Positions 43,400 through 53,854 are shown, numbered from the stretch's first letter. The stretch: 64,000 bases of DNA from Archivesica marissinica (GCA_014843695.1 CM026401.1:48000405-48064404), one strand, 5' to 3'. Numbers and translations are program-made. Notes: a model not told the origin generated them from the sequence alone.

Positions 43400-43448
43400 T
43401 TGCATATACCGTACTTGGTTTATATTTATATTCATTTCTTCATTTCAG

Positions 43449-44044
43449 AGATGGAACAAAATTGTGTGCGAGATGGCGGGTACTGTATCAATGTGATCCC
43501 ACCACCACCCCCTAGACGCCGCAACCAACCAGGGCGCCGTGGAGGGAGACGAGGACGAGGACAAGCCTCACGAACACGCACACGTGCAAGACCAGACCCT
43601 AGAGCAGTAGCTGCCCAACATACCAGACTCCCAGGATCACGTCCTCCCGGTGCAGGGCCCGCCCCTGGTGGACCCCCTGCAGGTGGCCCTGGTGGTGCTG
43701 CAGGGAGCCCGGCACACCAGCCACCTATAACAAGACCTACAGGCGGTGCACCAAATAACCAATATAACCAACAATCAGGATATCCCCAACAGCCGGGCCA
43801 AACCCAGAACACAGGACTATTTGGAAGCAACCCTAATGACCCTTTTGGTTCCTTATTTGGCATGATGATGTTTTCGAGAAAGAAGCGTCAAGCGCCGGCG
43901 GAACCATTGGACCCGGCAGAGCAGCCAAGAATACGTCGCGGACAACGAGTGTTTACATTCCTTAATCAACATTGTAGAAAATCAGAGTTTGATTTTGGTT
44001 GCAGACGAGAGGGTGGTATGTGTTGTTTACCATTCCTGAAGTAA
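43449..44044 (+). CDS. Defensin-like secreted protein, exon 2 (cysteine-framed Pro/Arg-rich domain)
   Basis: Joined to exon 1 it gives a 228-residue protein. Cysteines are at 36 and 43 (C-x6-C, with V-R-D-G-G-Y between) and at 206, 215, 222 and 223 (C-x8-C-x6-CC). That spacing and the GG before the second Cys are those of beta-defensins, where three to five residues normally separate cysteines 2 and 3. Here 162 residues do, with PPPPPRRR, RGGRRGRG and Pro/Gly/Gln-rich sequence. RKKR at 174-177 is a furin-type site; cutting there would leave a 51-residue C-terminal part with cysteines 3-6. The exon is much more GC-rich than its flanks. Big defensins of molluscs also carry a beta-defensin-like domain, but at the C terminus and without this insert. 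Antimicrobial function is inferred. A strong donor-like AGGTAAGC follows 8 bp after the stop. Confidence 0.75.
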
Positions 44045-44357
44045 ATGCATAGGTAAGCATTTGTCTTAACATGTCTTTCGTATCTGCATTGTAATTTCGC
44101 AAATGTTCGTACCCCGAACATAGAACGTTATAGTGGCCAACAGCCACTCGTGCTATAATGCTTTCAATGTTCATTCGGTGAAATATAATTCGACCATTAG
44201 CTGAAACAAACAAATATCCTCTTAATCTTCCTTAGACGTTAAACCTCTCGCTGGTATCGCGGTGATGTAGTCGTATTCCTTCTATGATGTCTATTTCAGT
44301 AATTGATGTTGACGTCAACACTTTATTGGTCATTATTAATAGTGTACGTTTGTTCGT
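44045..44357. other. Putative 3' UTR and spacer
   Basis: No AATAAA is present before the minisatellite. TATAGTGGC and GCCACTCGTGCTATA around 44130-44157 can pair as a small hairpin. The first ATTAAA hexamers occur in the array that follows. Confidence 0.4.
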
Positions 44358-46545
44358 AAATGTATATTAAAACTAACGAGTCAATGTATATTAAAACCAA
44401 CGAGTCAATGTATATTAAAACTAACGAGTCGATGCTTGGAAATGTATATTAAAACTAACGAGTCAATGCTTGGAAATGTATATTAAAACCAACGAGTCAA
44501 TGCTTGGAAATGTATATTAAAACTAACCAGTCAATGATTGGAAATGTATATTAAAACTAACGAGTCAATGTATATTAAAACCAACGAGTCAATGTATATT
44601 AAAACTAACGAGTCAATGTATATTAAAACTAACGAGTCAATGCTTGGAAATGTATATTAAAACTAACCAGTCAATGCTTGGAAATGTATATTAAAACTAA
44701 CGAGTCAATGTATATTAAAACCAACGAGTCAATGTATATTAAAACTAACGAGTCAATGTATATTAAAACTAACGAGTCAATGTATATTAAAACTAACGAG
44801 TCAATGTATATTAAAACTAACGAGTCAATGCTTGGAAATGTATATTAAAACTAACGAGTCAATGTTTGGAAATGTATATTAAAACTAACGAGTCAATGCT
44901 TGGAAATGTATATTAAAACTAACGAGTCAATGATTGGAAATGTATATTAAAACTAACGAGTCAATGTATATTAAAACTAACGAGTCAATGTATATTAAAA
45001 CTAACGAGTCAATGTATATTAAAACTAACGAGTCAATGTATATTAAAACTAACGAGTCAATGCTTGGAAATGTATATTAAAACTAACGAGTCAATGATTG
45101 GAAATGTATATTAAAACTAACGAGTCAATGTATATTAAAACTAACGAGTCAATGTATATTAAAACTAACGAGTCAATGCTTGGAAATGTATATTAAAACT
45201 AACGAGTCAATGCTTGGAAATGTATATTAAAACTAACGAGTCAATGCTTGGAAATGTATATTAAAACTAACGAGTCAATGCTTGGAAATGTATATTAAAA
45301 CCAACGAGTCAATGCTTGGAAATGTATATTAAAACTAACGAGTCAATGTATATTAAAACTAACGAGTCAATGTATATTAAAACTAACGAGTCAATGCTTG
45401 GAAATGTATATTAAAACTAACGAGTCACTGATTGGAAATGTATATTAAAACTAACGAGTCAATGTATATTAAAACTAACGAGTCAATGTATATTAAAACT
45501 AACGAGTCAATGTATATTAAAACTAACGAGTCAATGTATATTAAAACTAACGAGTCAATGCTTGGAAATGTATATTAAAACTAACGAGTCAATGATTGGA
45601 AATGTATATTAAAACTAACGAGTCAATGTATATTAAAACTAACGAGTCAATGTATATTAAAACTAACGAGTCAATGCTTGGAAATGTATATTAAAACTAA
45701 CGAGTCAATGCTTGGAAATGTATATTAAAACTAACGAGTCAATGCTTGGAAATGTATATTAAAACTAACGAGTCAATGCTTGGAAATGTATATTAAAACC
45801 AACGAGTCAATGCTTGGAAATGTATATTAAAACTAACGAGTCAATGTATATTAAAACTAACGAGTCAATGTATATTAAAACTAACGAGTCAATGTATATT
45901 AAAACTAACGAGTCACTGATTGGAAATGTATATTAAAACTAACGAGTCATTGTATATTAAAACTAACGAGTCAATGTATATTAAAACTAACGAGTCAATG
46001 CTTGGAAATGTATATTAAAACTAACGAGTCAATGCTTGGAAATGTATATTAAAACTAACGAGTCAATGCTTGGAAATGTATATTAAAACTAACGAGTCAA
46101 TGCTTGGAAATGTATATTAAAACCAACGAGTCAATGCTTGGAAATGTATATTAAAACTAACGAGTCAATGTATATTAAAACTAACGAGTCAATGTATATT
46201 AAAACTAACGAGTCAATGCTTGGAAATGTATATTAAAACTAACGAGTCACTGATTGGAAATGTATATTAAAACTAACGAGTCAATGTATATTAAAACTAA
46301 CGAGTCAATGTATATTAAAACTAACGAGTCAATGCTTGGAAATGTATATTAAAACTAACGAGTCAATGCTTGGAAATGTATATTAAAACTAACGAGTCAA
46401 TGCTTGGAAATGTATATTAAAACTAACGAGTCAATGCTTGGAAATGTATATTAAAACTAACGAGTCAATGCTTGGAAATGTATATTAAAACCAACGAGTC
46501 AATGTATATTAAAACTAACGAGGCAATGCCTGGAAATGTATATTC
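44358..46545. repeat. Composite 24/34-bp minisatellite array
   Basis: The short unit is TGTATATTAAAACTAACG followed by AGTCAA; the long unit adds TGCTTGGAAA. Long and short units alternate in irregular blocks, and rare variants (CCAACGAG, CACTGATTGG) recur at intervals of about 320-500 bp, showing block duplication. Each unit carries ATTAAA on the plus strand. Confidence 0.98.
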
Positions 46546-46754
46546 CAGTGTATATTGTTTGAAGGCCATTTAATTTATATGTGTTTCATTTAATTGGACA
46601 CTTTCCAAAATGTTACGAATAGTTCGAACAAACTCTTCATAACAATTAACCATTGCCATTCTGCTTCGATTATCTGTGTACGCTTCTAAAACAATTCTAT
46701 ATTTTCTCGGTGGGCCGTAAAACCAGTCCCCATTAATTTCAATTATGATTATAT

Positions 46755-46989
46755 TTTTTTTATACAAATTTATTTTAGCTCGATTGCGAAACAAGTTATT
46801 TCAACTTATATAAATCACTCTCGAGACCTCATTCCTGATGGAATCCATCGCCAAGAGGGAGAGAGAAGAGGCAATGTGGAATTTAAATGCCTTGCCTAAG
46901 GGCACAATCGTAACGGCTCCAGTGGGGCTCGAACTCCGGACCTTTCGCACCTGAAGCGAACGCGCATCCACTGCGCTATCACGACTTCC
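46755..46989 (-). mobile_element. SINE family C, full-length minus strand
   Basis: The tail, body and tRNA head end at CACGACTTCC. The inverted repeat at 46991 starts directly after it. Confidence 0.85.
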
Positions 46990-46990
46990 A

Positions 46991-47309
46991 CATAAAGTTA
47001 TCAATAAAACAGGCCGAGTGCCTTCAGCCCTTTGGCCCAAGACCATCTATTGATGTCATCGTCCAAAGATGTCTACACTACCTTTCGTCATTCTCTATAC
47101 TTTATGATTATATTGTTGTGTGTAGCCGAACCCCAACTAGAAATGCATGCATTCCCTCTGAACCCGACTGTTCATAATGCAGCCTGACATGTGATAAGAG
47201 GAAAAGAGAATGACGAAAGGTAGTGTAGACATCTTTGGACGATGACATCAATAGATGGTCTTGGGCAAAAGGGCTGAAGGCATCGGCCTGTTTTATTGAT
47301 AACTTTATG
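46991..47309. repeat. Inverted repeat, 105-bp arms with 108-bp spacer
   Basis: Arms 46991-47096 and 47205-47309 are nearly perfect reverse complements (CATAAAGTTATCAATAAAAC outside, GTCATTCTCT inside), with a few differences such as GCCGAGTGCC against GGCATCGGCC. No open frame in the spacer. It looks like a foldback transposon. Confidence 0.9.
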
Positions 47310-47509
47310 ATAATGTTATAAGCTTCATGCAGCCATGTGATGCGTGCACATGGTGATCTTCAGTCATCGTTTTATCAGTCTGCTTGAATATCTTGCATTT
47401 CGTTTCGGTAAGATCCACTCAGTTTTATGGTGTGCGCTTATCAGTGCTATTAATACTGGTGTACCGGTATTATACATGAACATATTTATCGTTTATGTAC
47501 ATATACACA

Positions 47510-48843
47510 TATGTGTATTGCTAGACGAACTACTGTGTATTGCTAGACGAACTACTGTGTATTGCTAGACGAACTACTGTGTATTGCTAGACGAACTACT
47601 GTGTATTGCTAGACGAACTACTGTGTATTGCTAGAACTACTGTGTATTGCTAGAACTACTGTGTATTGCTAGAACTACTGTGTATTGCTAGAACTACTGT
47701 GTATTGATAGAACTACTGTGTGTATTGCTAGAACTACTGTGTATTGCTAGAACTACTGTGTATTGCTAGACCTACTGTGTATTGCTAGACGAACTACTGT
47801 GTATTGCTAGAACTACTGTGTATTGCTAGAACTACTGTGTGTATTGCTAGAACTACTGTGTATTGCTAGAACTACTGTGTATTGCTAGAACTACTGTGTA
47901 TTGCTAGACGAACTACTGTGTATTGCTAGAACTACTGTGTATTGCTAGAACTACTGTGTATTGATAGACGAACTACTGTGTATTGCTAGAACTACTGTGT
48001 ATTGATAGAACTACTGTGTATTGCTAGAACTACTGTGTATTGATAGAACTACTGTGTATTGCTAGAACTACTGTGTATTGCTAGAACTACTGTGTATTGA
48101 TAGAACTACTGTGTATTGCTAGAACTACTGTGTATTGCTAGAACTACTGTGTATTGCTAGAACTACTGTGTATTGCTAGAACTACTGTGTATTGATAGAA
48201 CTACTGTGTGTATTGCTAGAACTACTGTGTATTGCTAGAACTACTGTGTATTGCTAGACCTACTGTGTATTGCTAGACGAACTACTGTGTATTGCTAGAA
48301 CTACTGTGTATTGCTAGAACTACTGTGTGTATTGCTAGAACTACTGTGTATTGCTAGAACTACTGTGTATTGCTAGAACTACTGTGTATTGCTAGACGAA
48401 CTACTGTGTATTGCTAGAACTACTGTGTATTGCTAGACGAACTACTGTGTATTGCTAGAACTACTGTGTATTGATAGACGAACTACTGTGTATTGCTAGA
48501 ACTACTGTGTATTGATATAACTACTGTGTATTGCTAGAACTACTGTGTATTGATAGAACTACTGTGTATTGCTAGAACTACTGTGTATTGCTAGAACTAC
48601 TGTGTATTGATAGAACTACTGTGTATTGCTAGAACTACTGTGTATTGCTAGAACTACTGTGTATTGCTAGAACTACTGTGTATTGCTAGAACTACTGTGT
48701 ATTGCTAGAACTACTGTGTAATGCTAGAACTACTGTGTATTGCTAGAACTACTGTGTATTGCTAGAACTACTGTGTATTGCTAGAACTACTGTGTAATGC
48801 TAGAACTACTGTGTATTGCTAGAACTACTGTGTATTTCTAGAA
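47510..48843. repeat. 19/22-bp minisatellite array
   Basis: The unit is AACTACTGTGTATTGCTAG (19 bp), with ACG-containing 22-bp variants (CTAGACGAACTAC) and GATAG variants. A block marked by ATTGATAGAACTACTGTGTG and GACCTAC is repeated exactly 488 bp apart (47703 and 48191; 47771 and 48259). Confidence 0.98.
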
Positions 48844-49148
48844 TTATTGTGTACGCATCAGTGTAAATATCATTGTGACGGACTGCACTTTATTTGCATC
48901 GTAAATTATATACCTGTCTCTGTAAATCTCATTTGTATGGATATGTACTTGACGTGCACTGTACCTATGCGTTGTATAATTGTCAAGTATAATTGTCATT
49001 TGCATTAGAGTGTGTTCTTTGTAGAGTAAATGTTTATGTTAATAATGCGTGTTGCTCTCCCTGCAGTGGAGGAAATAAAGTTATATCTGTTTAATTCGTA
49101 AATGAATAGCAAGTTTGTATGTTCTAATAGTGAATTGTATTGTACAGT
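48844..49148. other. Unassigned spacer
   Basis: No gene or repeat was recognised. It ends at the TTAA site of the next MITE. Confidence 0.35.
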
Positions 49149-49152
49149 TTAA

Positions 49153-49565
49153 AGCGACACTACATCAGTGAAAACGCAATTTGATACAGAATGTAATTTC
49201 CTATTATATGGTATAATTTTTATCCAAATATTTGCCTCAAAAACTGAGTATTTCAACTAATAAACAAGCGTCGTATACGCGATTTGTTGACATAACAAAA
49301 TAATGTAAACATGGTCGACATACATGCGGAATAATACAACTCGTGTTTCTTGAATAACACGATTAATGGTACATATTTACCGTTATATCTCACATGTGTG
49401 CCTATGCATATTTATTTGTAGACTATTTTTGAATGTTTGTAGACCACAAAAACACTGTTTATTGATTCAATGTTAGTGTTCAAATATGTTCGGAAGAATC
49501 TGTAGTAGCAATGGATTTATACGTGAACGATGCATTTTATTTGCTTTTTGCGATGTAATGTCGCT
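49153..49565 (+). mobile_element. TTAA-flanked MITE, copy 3
   Basis: 413 bp, AGCGACACTACATCAGTG to GCGATGTAATGTCGCT, with TTAA on each side (49149-49152 and 49566-49569). It lacks the central segment of copy 2 that contains ATGGATGGCCGTTATT. Confidence 0.85.
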
Positions 49566-49569
49566 TTAA

Positions 49570-50041
49570 GTGCAACATAACTTGTCAGTAAACAGTTAGC
49601 ACGACGGCGAATTGTGGTTGCTTGTATACTTTATTCATGGCATGTCACACCATGACGTTGACCGAGCTCCGATTTATGGCTTTTTTGTTATATATAAATG
49701 TTTAGTTTTATAACTATCTGTCAAAAGACGTCCATCACCTGTTGCCATCGTCACGATATGTACATTTTTTGGAAGAATTGTCCTTTTCAGAATTCTTTAC
49801 GTTGACTTATATGGAAGATGTAACGACAATGATATCATTATATTGCGGCTGTCCGGAAGTCTTACATGAATGACAACACGCCAGTTGCAATAACATTATA
49901 CCATTGTCATCTGTATTACTCGTGGTTTCTTGAGATAGTGAATGCTAGCTAATAAAACACATATCCTTCATACGAATGTCTACTACATATAGCCATAGTT
50001 CTATATGTTTAACGTGTTGTGAGATTGTTCTGGAGATGTGG
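49570..50041. other. Unassigned spacer
   Basis: Nothing recognised. Confidence 0.35.
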
Positions 50042-50232
50042 AGTCTCCATGGTGTAATGGATACGATGTCCGCCTGGTAATCGAGAGGTTGTGAGTTCGA
50101 GCGACGCATGAACCACGGTTGGGCTGTCCTAAAGCTAGACACTTAAATCCACACTGCCTCTTCTCTCTCTCCCTCATGGCTGATGGATTCCACCAGGAAT
50201 GAGGTTTCGAGAAAGATCAAACTAATGTTGTA
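50042..50232 (+). mobile_element. SINE family C variant with alternative tRNA head
   Basis: The head GAGTCTCCATGGTGTAATGG and ACGATGTCCGCCTGGTAATC forms a tRNA-like 5' half, with the T-arm GGTTGTGAGTTCGAG. The body (ACACTTAAATCCACACTGCC, GATTCCACCAGGAATGAG) is that of family C. The tail is shortened. Confidence 0.7.
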
Positions 50233-50734
50233 AGAAATTGTCAATTATGTACATGTAATGTAAATGGAACCGAATTCCACTTTTTAATATGTTTTCCTAG
50301 ATAAGGGAACGCCGGAACTCGCTAGGCCCAATGAGTATGTACGATACTTGTACTAAGTTCTGTACCACGTGTCGGTGTGGAATCATATTGGATGTCCATA
50401 TATCACAATCACAAGTATATGTAAATTTCTTATCATTATAATCAGTCATGGCGGTCAGCGAAGCGTTCGCTTGACCATCGTAATCAACGGGAGTGGACAT
50501 TTCGTTGACCGCTCTGACCACAGGTCATGGTTGATTTCTTCCAAAATCGAACAACTTCCGTCTAGGCCAACTCTCTGTGTCCACAAACTTTCATCAAAAT
50601 CAATCGCCAATGTTTTCCTGTCTAAAGACAGTGTCAAATACCAGCGCGGGGTTTGCATCTCTCCGAGTTATATTCTCTTATTATCCATGACGTTGAACGT
50701 ATCCATGACATTGAGCAGCAACTGCGATATTTCT
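50233..50734. other. Spacer with weak similarity to 38217-38560
   Basis: GGGAGTGGACATTTCGTTGA and GACCACAGGTCATGG echo the sequence after the other variant SINE-C. Open frames on both strands in 50297-50737 show no domain. Confidence 0.35.
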
Positions 50735-50893
50735 TAAGTAATGAATCGTGGGTTAATATTTTCCATCGGGGTATGAACTATATTGGGCGTGGTTAAAGTA
50801 TGTGGAGGCCGAAGGCATCCACGCTAACATTAAGCACGCCCCCAATGTAGTTCATACCCCGATGGAAACTATTAACCCGCGATTCATTACTTA
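50735..50893. repeat. Foldback element, 159 bp
   Basis: TAAGTAATGAATCG at the left pairs with CGATTCATTACTTA at the right. Pairing continues with few mismatches through TTCCATCGGGGTATGAACTA and its reverse, leaving a small GC-rich centre near 50805. Confidence 0.9.
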
Positions 50894-51911
50894 TATTTAC
50901 ATTAATTATTCTTTTCAATGACACAAAGAAAACATAGCACACTTTGCATTTTAAATGTTTTTAGTCCAGAATTGCAACTCCCGTCTGTCGGAACAAATAA
51001 ATAGACCATCCATGGAACAGCGTAAACTGTGTAAAACATGCCTTTTCTCTTAACACCTTGAATGCGCATGCCCGTAGCTTCGAGTGCGCATGTCAGCTGC
51101 ATATCATTAGTTGGGAACCCTCATGCGAAAATGTATGCAATCAGGGCACATACGTTCATCGAAGGAAATGCAATAGCGATGTAAATAAATTATGTTATGC
51201 ACAAACACAGTTTCTTGCTACTATATCTTACAGGTTGTCAAACAGAGCGATATAACCGTGGAGAAGGGACATTATCTTACAAGATATGGAATATGACGTC
51301 ATGACACGTCAGCATACACACCATGATACGTCATATACCAGAAAACAGATCGGACCAAGGAATTTATATAGACATTACTCAAAATAAGCAAATTATTATT
51401 CAGTATATATTATAGTACGTGTGTACGTTTGCTTTTATATCTATACTAGTATTCCTGTCAATGTAACAGTTGAGACTGTGTGTGGAACTATAAACAATAC
51501 TATTTATACCTAGAGATGGTACCTTTTGGACAACTAAGGAAAACAACTTTACTAGAAAACACAGATTTAATCCGTGCTAATACATGGGAGGATCAACGTT
51601 CTACGTGCATTATCGAAAAAATGAGTCCCGGGGGAGCATGCCCCTGGACACGCATAGTTGGGCCTGTACATCAATGTGCGTCCCTGAATGCCCCTGTATT
51701 TACAAAGTATACGTGTTTAATAGTTACGCATCATCCACTATGTGGAATATTAAATGTTGCACATATCTATTCACAGCATACCTATGTTTGCTTCGTGTTG
51801 TGTATATATAAAGTACACTGTTTGTACACTATTGTTCGATTTCTACTGGCCTGCAATTTTTGAATGAATCTGAAAACAGGAATGTTGTGTCTTCGTTAGT
51901 AAAAATGTGCT
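50894..51911. other. Unassigned spacer
   Basis: Several short overlapping open frames (51058-51255 and 51480-51863) contain cysteines, but lack convincing splice sites or signal peptides. GGGGGAGCATGCCCCTGG at 51630 resembles GGGGGTTCGTGGGCATGCTC in element H, so part is probably transposon-derived. Confidence 0.35.
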
Positions 51912-52146
51912 GGAAGTCGTGATAGTTCAGTGGATACGCGTTCGATTCAGGTGCGAAAGGTCCGGAGTTCGAGCCCCGCTGGCGCCGTTACGATTGTGCC
52001 ATTAGGTAAGGCATTTAAATTCCACGTTGCCTCTTCTCTCTCCCTCATGGCGATGGATTCCATCAGGAATGAGGTCTCGAGAGTAGTTAATATAAGTTGT
52101 AAAAACTTGGTTTGCAATCGAGCTATAATAAATTTGTATAAACTAA
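51912..52146 (+). mobile_element. SINE family C, full-length reference copy
   Basis: The tRNA-like head starts GGAAGTCGTGATAGTTCAGT and its B box is GAGTTCGAGCCCC. The body has AAGGCATTTAAATTCCACG, CTCTTCTCTCTCCCTCATGG and GATTCCATCAGGAATGAGG. The tail TTAATATAAGTTGTAAAAAC is followed by TTTGCAATCGAGCTATAATA. It is the cleanest plus-strand copy of the family. Confidence 0.88.
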
Positions 52147-52965
52147 AACTGTGCTGTTTGCTCGTTGTATCGGGTATAGTCGGCGTCCTTGGTGATATTG
52201 AGAGATCGTTTGGATCAAATTCTTCCAAAAGCACCAACTTTGGCCGAAATGTTTCCCATGCCATACTATTCGATTTTTGACGGGCTCCTGGACGAGCGTC
52301 CCACGAGGCCGCCATATTGGCGAAATACAAAATGGCCGCCACTCAGATTAGAGGAAAATCAGTTAAATTACCAAAAGTCATGCTGAAACCGCGTATGGTA
52401 CCACTTAACATGGGTTTTCTAGGTCGATGAAACTAATTATGATGTTAATTTGATCATAAATGTCAAGGTCAACCCCTCAATGTCATCTCAGTGTCATGTG
52501 TGAGCCAAAATAGTCAGTTTTAGTATTATTTTTGTCAAGCTTTACAAGCAGTACCTCCTTTTATCTGCTTCCGAATAGCTAACCCTGACATTGGTGTGGT
52601 GTTTCAAGCTAATAAAATTAGTACGCGCTAGAACCATGTATTATAGATATGTCATGAACCAGAAAGTAAGCAGATATGAGCATGTTCATTAATAAGTATA
52701 AAACAATATAAGTTTGAATCACGAATGATACAACTTTTATGTGATTTACGGAGAATCCTATTCTAACGTTATCACGATATGTCGAGGCCATTTTTTGCCA
52801 CGATATTTTAGGCTCCAAGGTAAAAAAAAACCAGCAGTTTTTACTATAAAATGAAAACATTATTCATGAACAATTCTAAATATTAAACTACTTCAGAAAC
52901 AATATCTGGAAACAAAAAAATAATACAGCTAAATATATTCAGCAGTGCATGCTTTCAAACGTTTT
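52147..52965. other. Unassigned spacer
   Basis: GAGGCCGCCATATTGGCG near 52308 and AAATGGCCGCCACTCAG near 52330 give a locally GC-rich patch. No gene structure was recognised. Confidence 0.35.
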
Positions 52966-53097
52966 TTAATACTTTATTTATTTTACAACGTTTGCGAAGT
53001 AAGTTTGAACAACTTATATTAATCACTCTCGTTGGCTCGGATGTAAGCGTATATGTGGTCATTCATGTGGGAGGAAACCGGAGTAACGTTGAAAATA
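52966..53097 (-). mobile_element. SINE family B, 3' part, minus strand
   Basis: The tail (TTTATTTTACAACGTTTGCG) up to GAGGAAACCGGAGTA only. Confidence 0.7.
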
Positions 53098-53536
53098 CAA
53101 ATAAAATGCGAAGCCAGTTTAGCAATAACTTGTGCATTGCATAAATGCTTGTCAGTGATTAGATATTGTTGATATCGCTGGTGTATTCTCTATGAATCGC
53201 CGGCATCACTGTTAATGCGCCCTCCTTCGTATTGGCATACGATCGTGCGTCGGACACCAGCACACCAGCACTAGTGTGCACCTACATGGAACAGATAGGG
53301 TGTACGTGGAATATACATGATGCAGGCCCACTCTGGATCTCCCAGCTTCCTGATACAAGTAAAGCATGGTTTAAAACATGAAAGTAGTCACGCGGTAACT
53401 TTCTATGAATTTATCAATTTGCCAAAAATCATATCATCACAAATTTGAGTAAACATAAATAAACATTTCCCCACCCAATGAATTATAAAACGAAAGTATA
53501 TGTGTTTTCATGGTCAAGACCTAAGCGTTAACCAGT
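53098..53536. other. Unassigned spacer
   Basis: Nothing recognised. Confidence 0.35.
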
Positions 53537-53764
53537 ACTAAGCAATGTGTGTGAGGTACCTTGGTCAATCACACTACATATGTAACCTGACCGAGTATCC
53601 AACCCGAGACCGTTAGATTCCAAATCCGACGCTGGACCACGGACGCCACACATATATATAGTATATATATACAGGTCAGGTGACACAATACGGTATAGTG
53701 TCGGCTTTGGATTCGACGGGTCCCAGGTCTTTAGCAAGTGACCGGACATACAGTACATTGCTTA
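53537..53764 (-). mobile_element. Repeat with inverted ends enclosing a tRNA-like segment
   Basis: CTAAGCAATGT at 53537 and ACATTGCTTAG at 53754 are an 11-bp inverted pair. Inside, on the minus strand, GTCCAGCGTCGGATTTGG and GGTCTCGGGTTGGATACTCG look like the halves of a tRNA-like head. Confidence 0.4.
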
Positions 53765-53775
53765 GAACTATATTA

Positions 53776-53854
53776 TTTTAGTGTCCTGGAGCCTCAACTA
53801 AAACTATTCTTATATAGAAATGTTGATTTTAGTTGAGGCTCCAGGACACTAAAA
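53776..53854. repeat. Perfect 28-bp inverted repeat
   Basis: 53776-53803 (TTTTAGTGTCCTGGAGCCTC and on) is the exact reverse complement of 53827-53854, with a 23-nt AT-rich loop. It adjoins the preceding element. Confidence 0.95.

Larger units (their letters stand above)
41941..43448 (+). other. Intron of the defensin-like gene, filled with repeats
   Basis: Donor GTATTT, acceptor TTCTTCATTTCAG. In order it holds element H, a minus-strand SINE-B, an ACTGAGGCAC repeat, a plus-strand SINE-B, a 17-bp repeat and a pogo-like MITE ending about 49 bp before the exon. The two SINE-B copies face each other and could pair in the pre-mRNA. Confidence 0.75.

Noticed and set aside
43361..43448. Extending exon 2 upstream to the ATG at 43361
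   Set aside because: This part lies in a pogo-like MITE and the pyrimidine tract before a good CAG acceptor. Splicing from 41940 keeps phase and supplies a signal peptide.
43432..43863. Minus-strand Gly/Pro-rich frame opposite exon 2
   Set aside because: It is the shadow of the Pro/Arg-rich coding strand; it has no signal or cysteine pattern.
51058..51863. Overlapping short frames with several cysteines
   Set aside because: Cysteine spacing is irregular, frames overlap, there is no signal peptide, and part of the DNA resembles element H.
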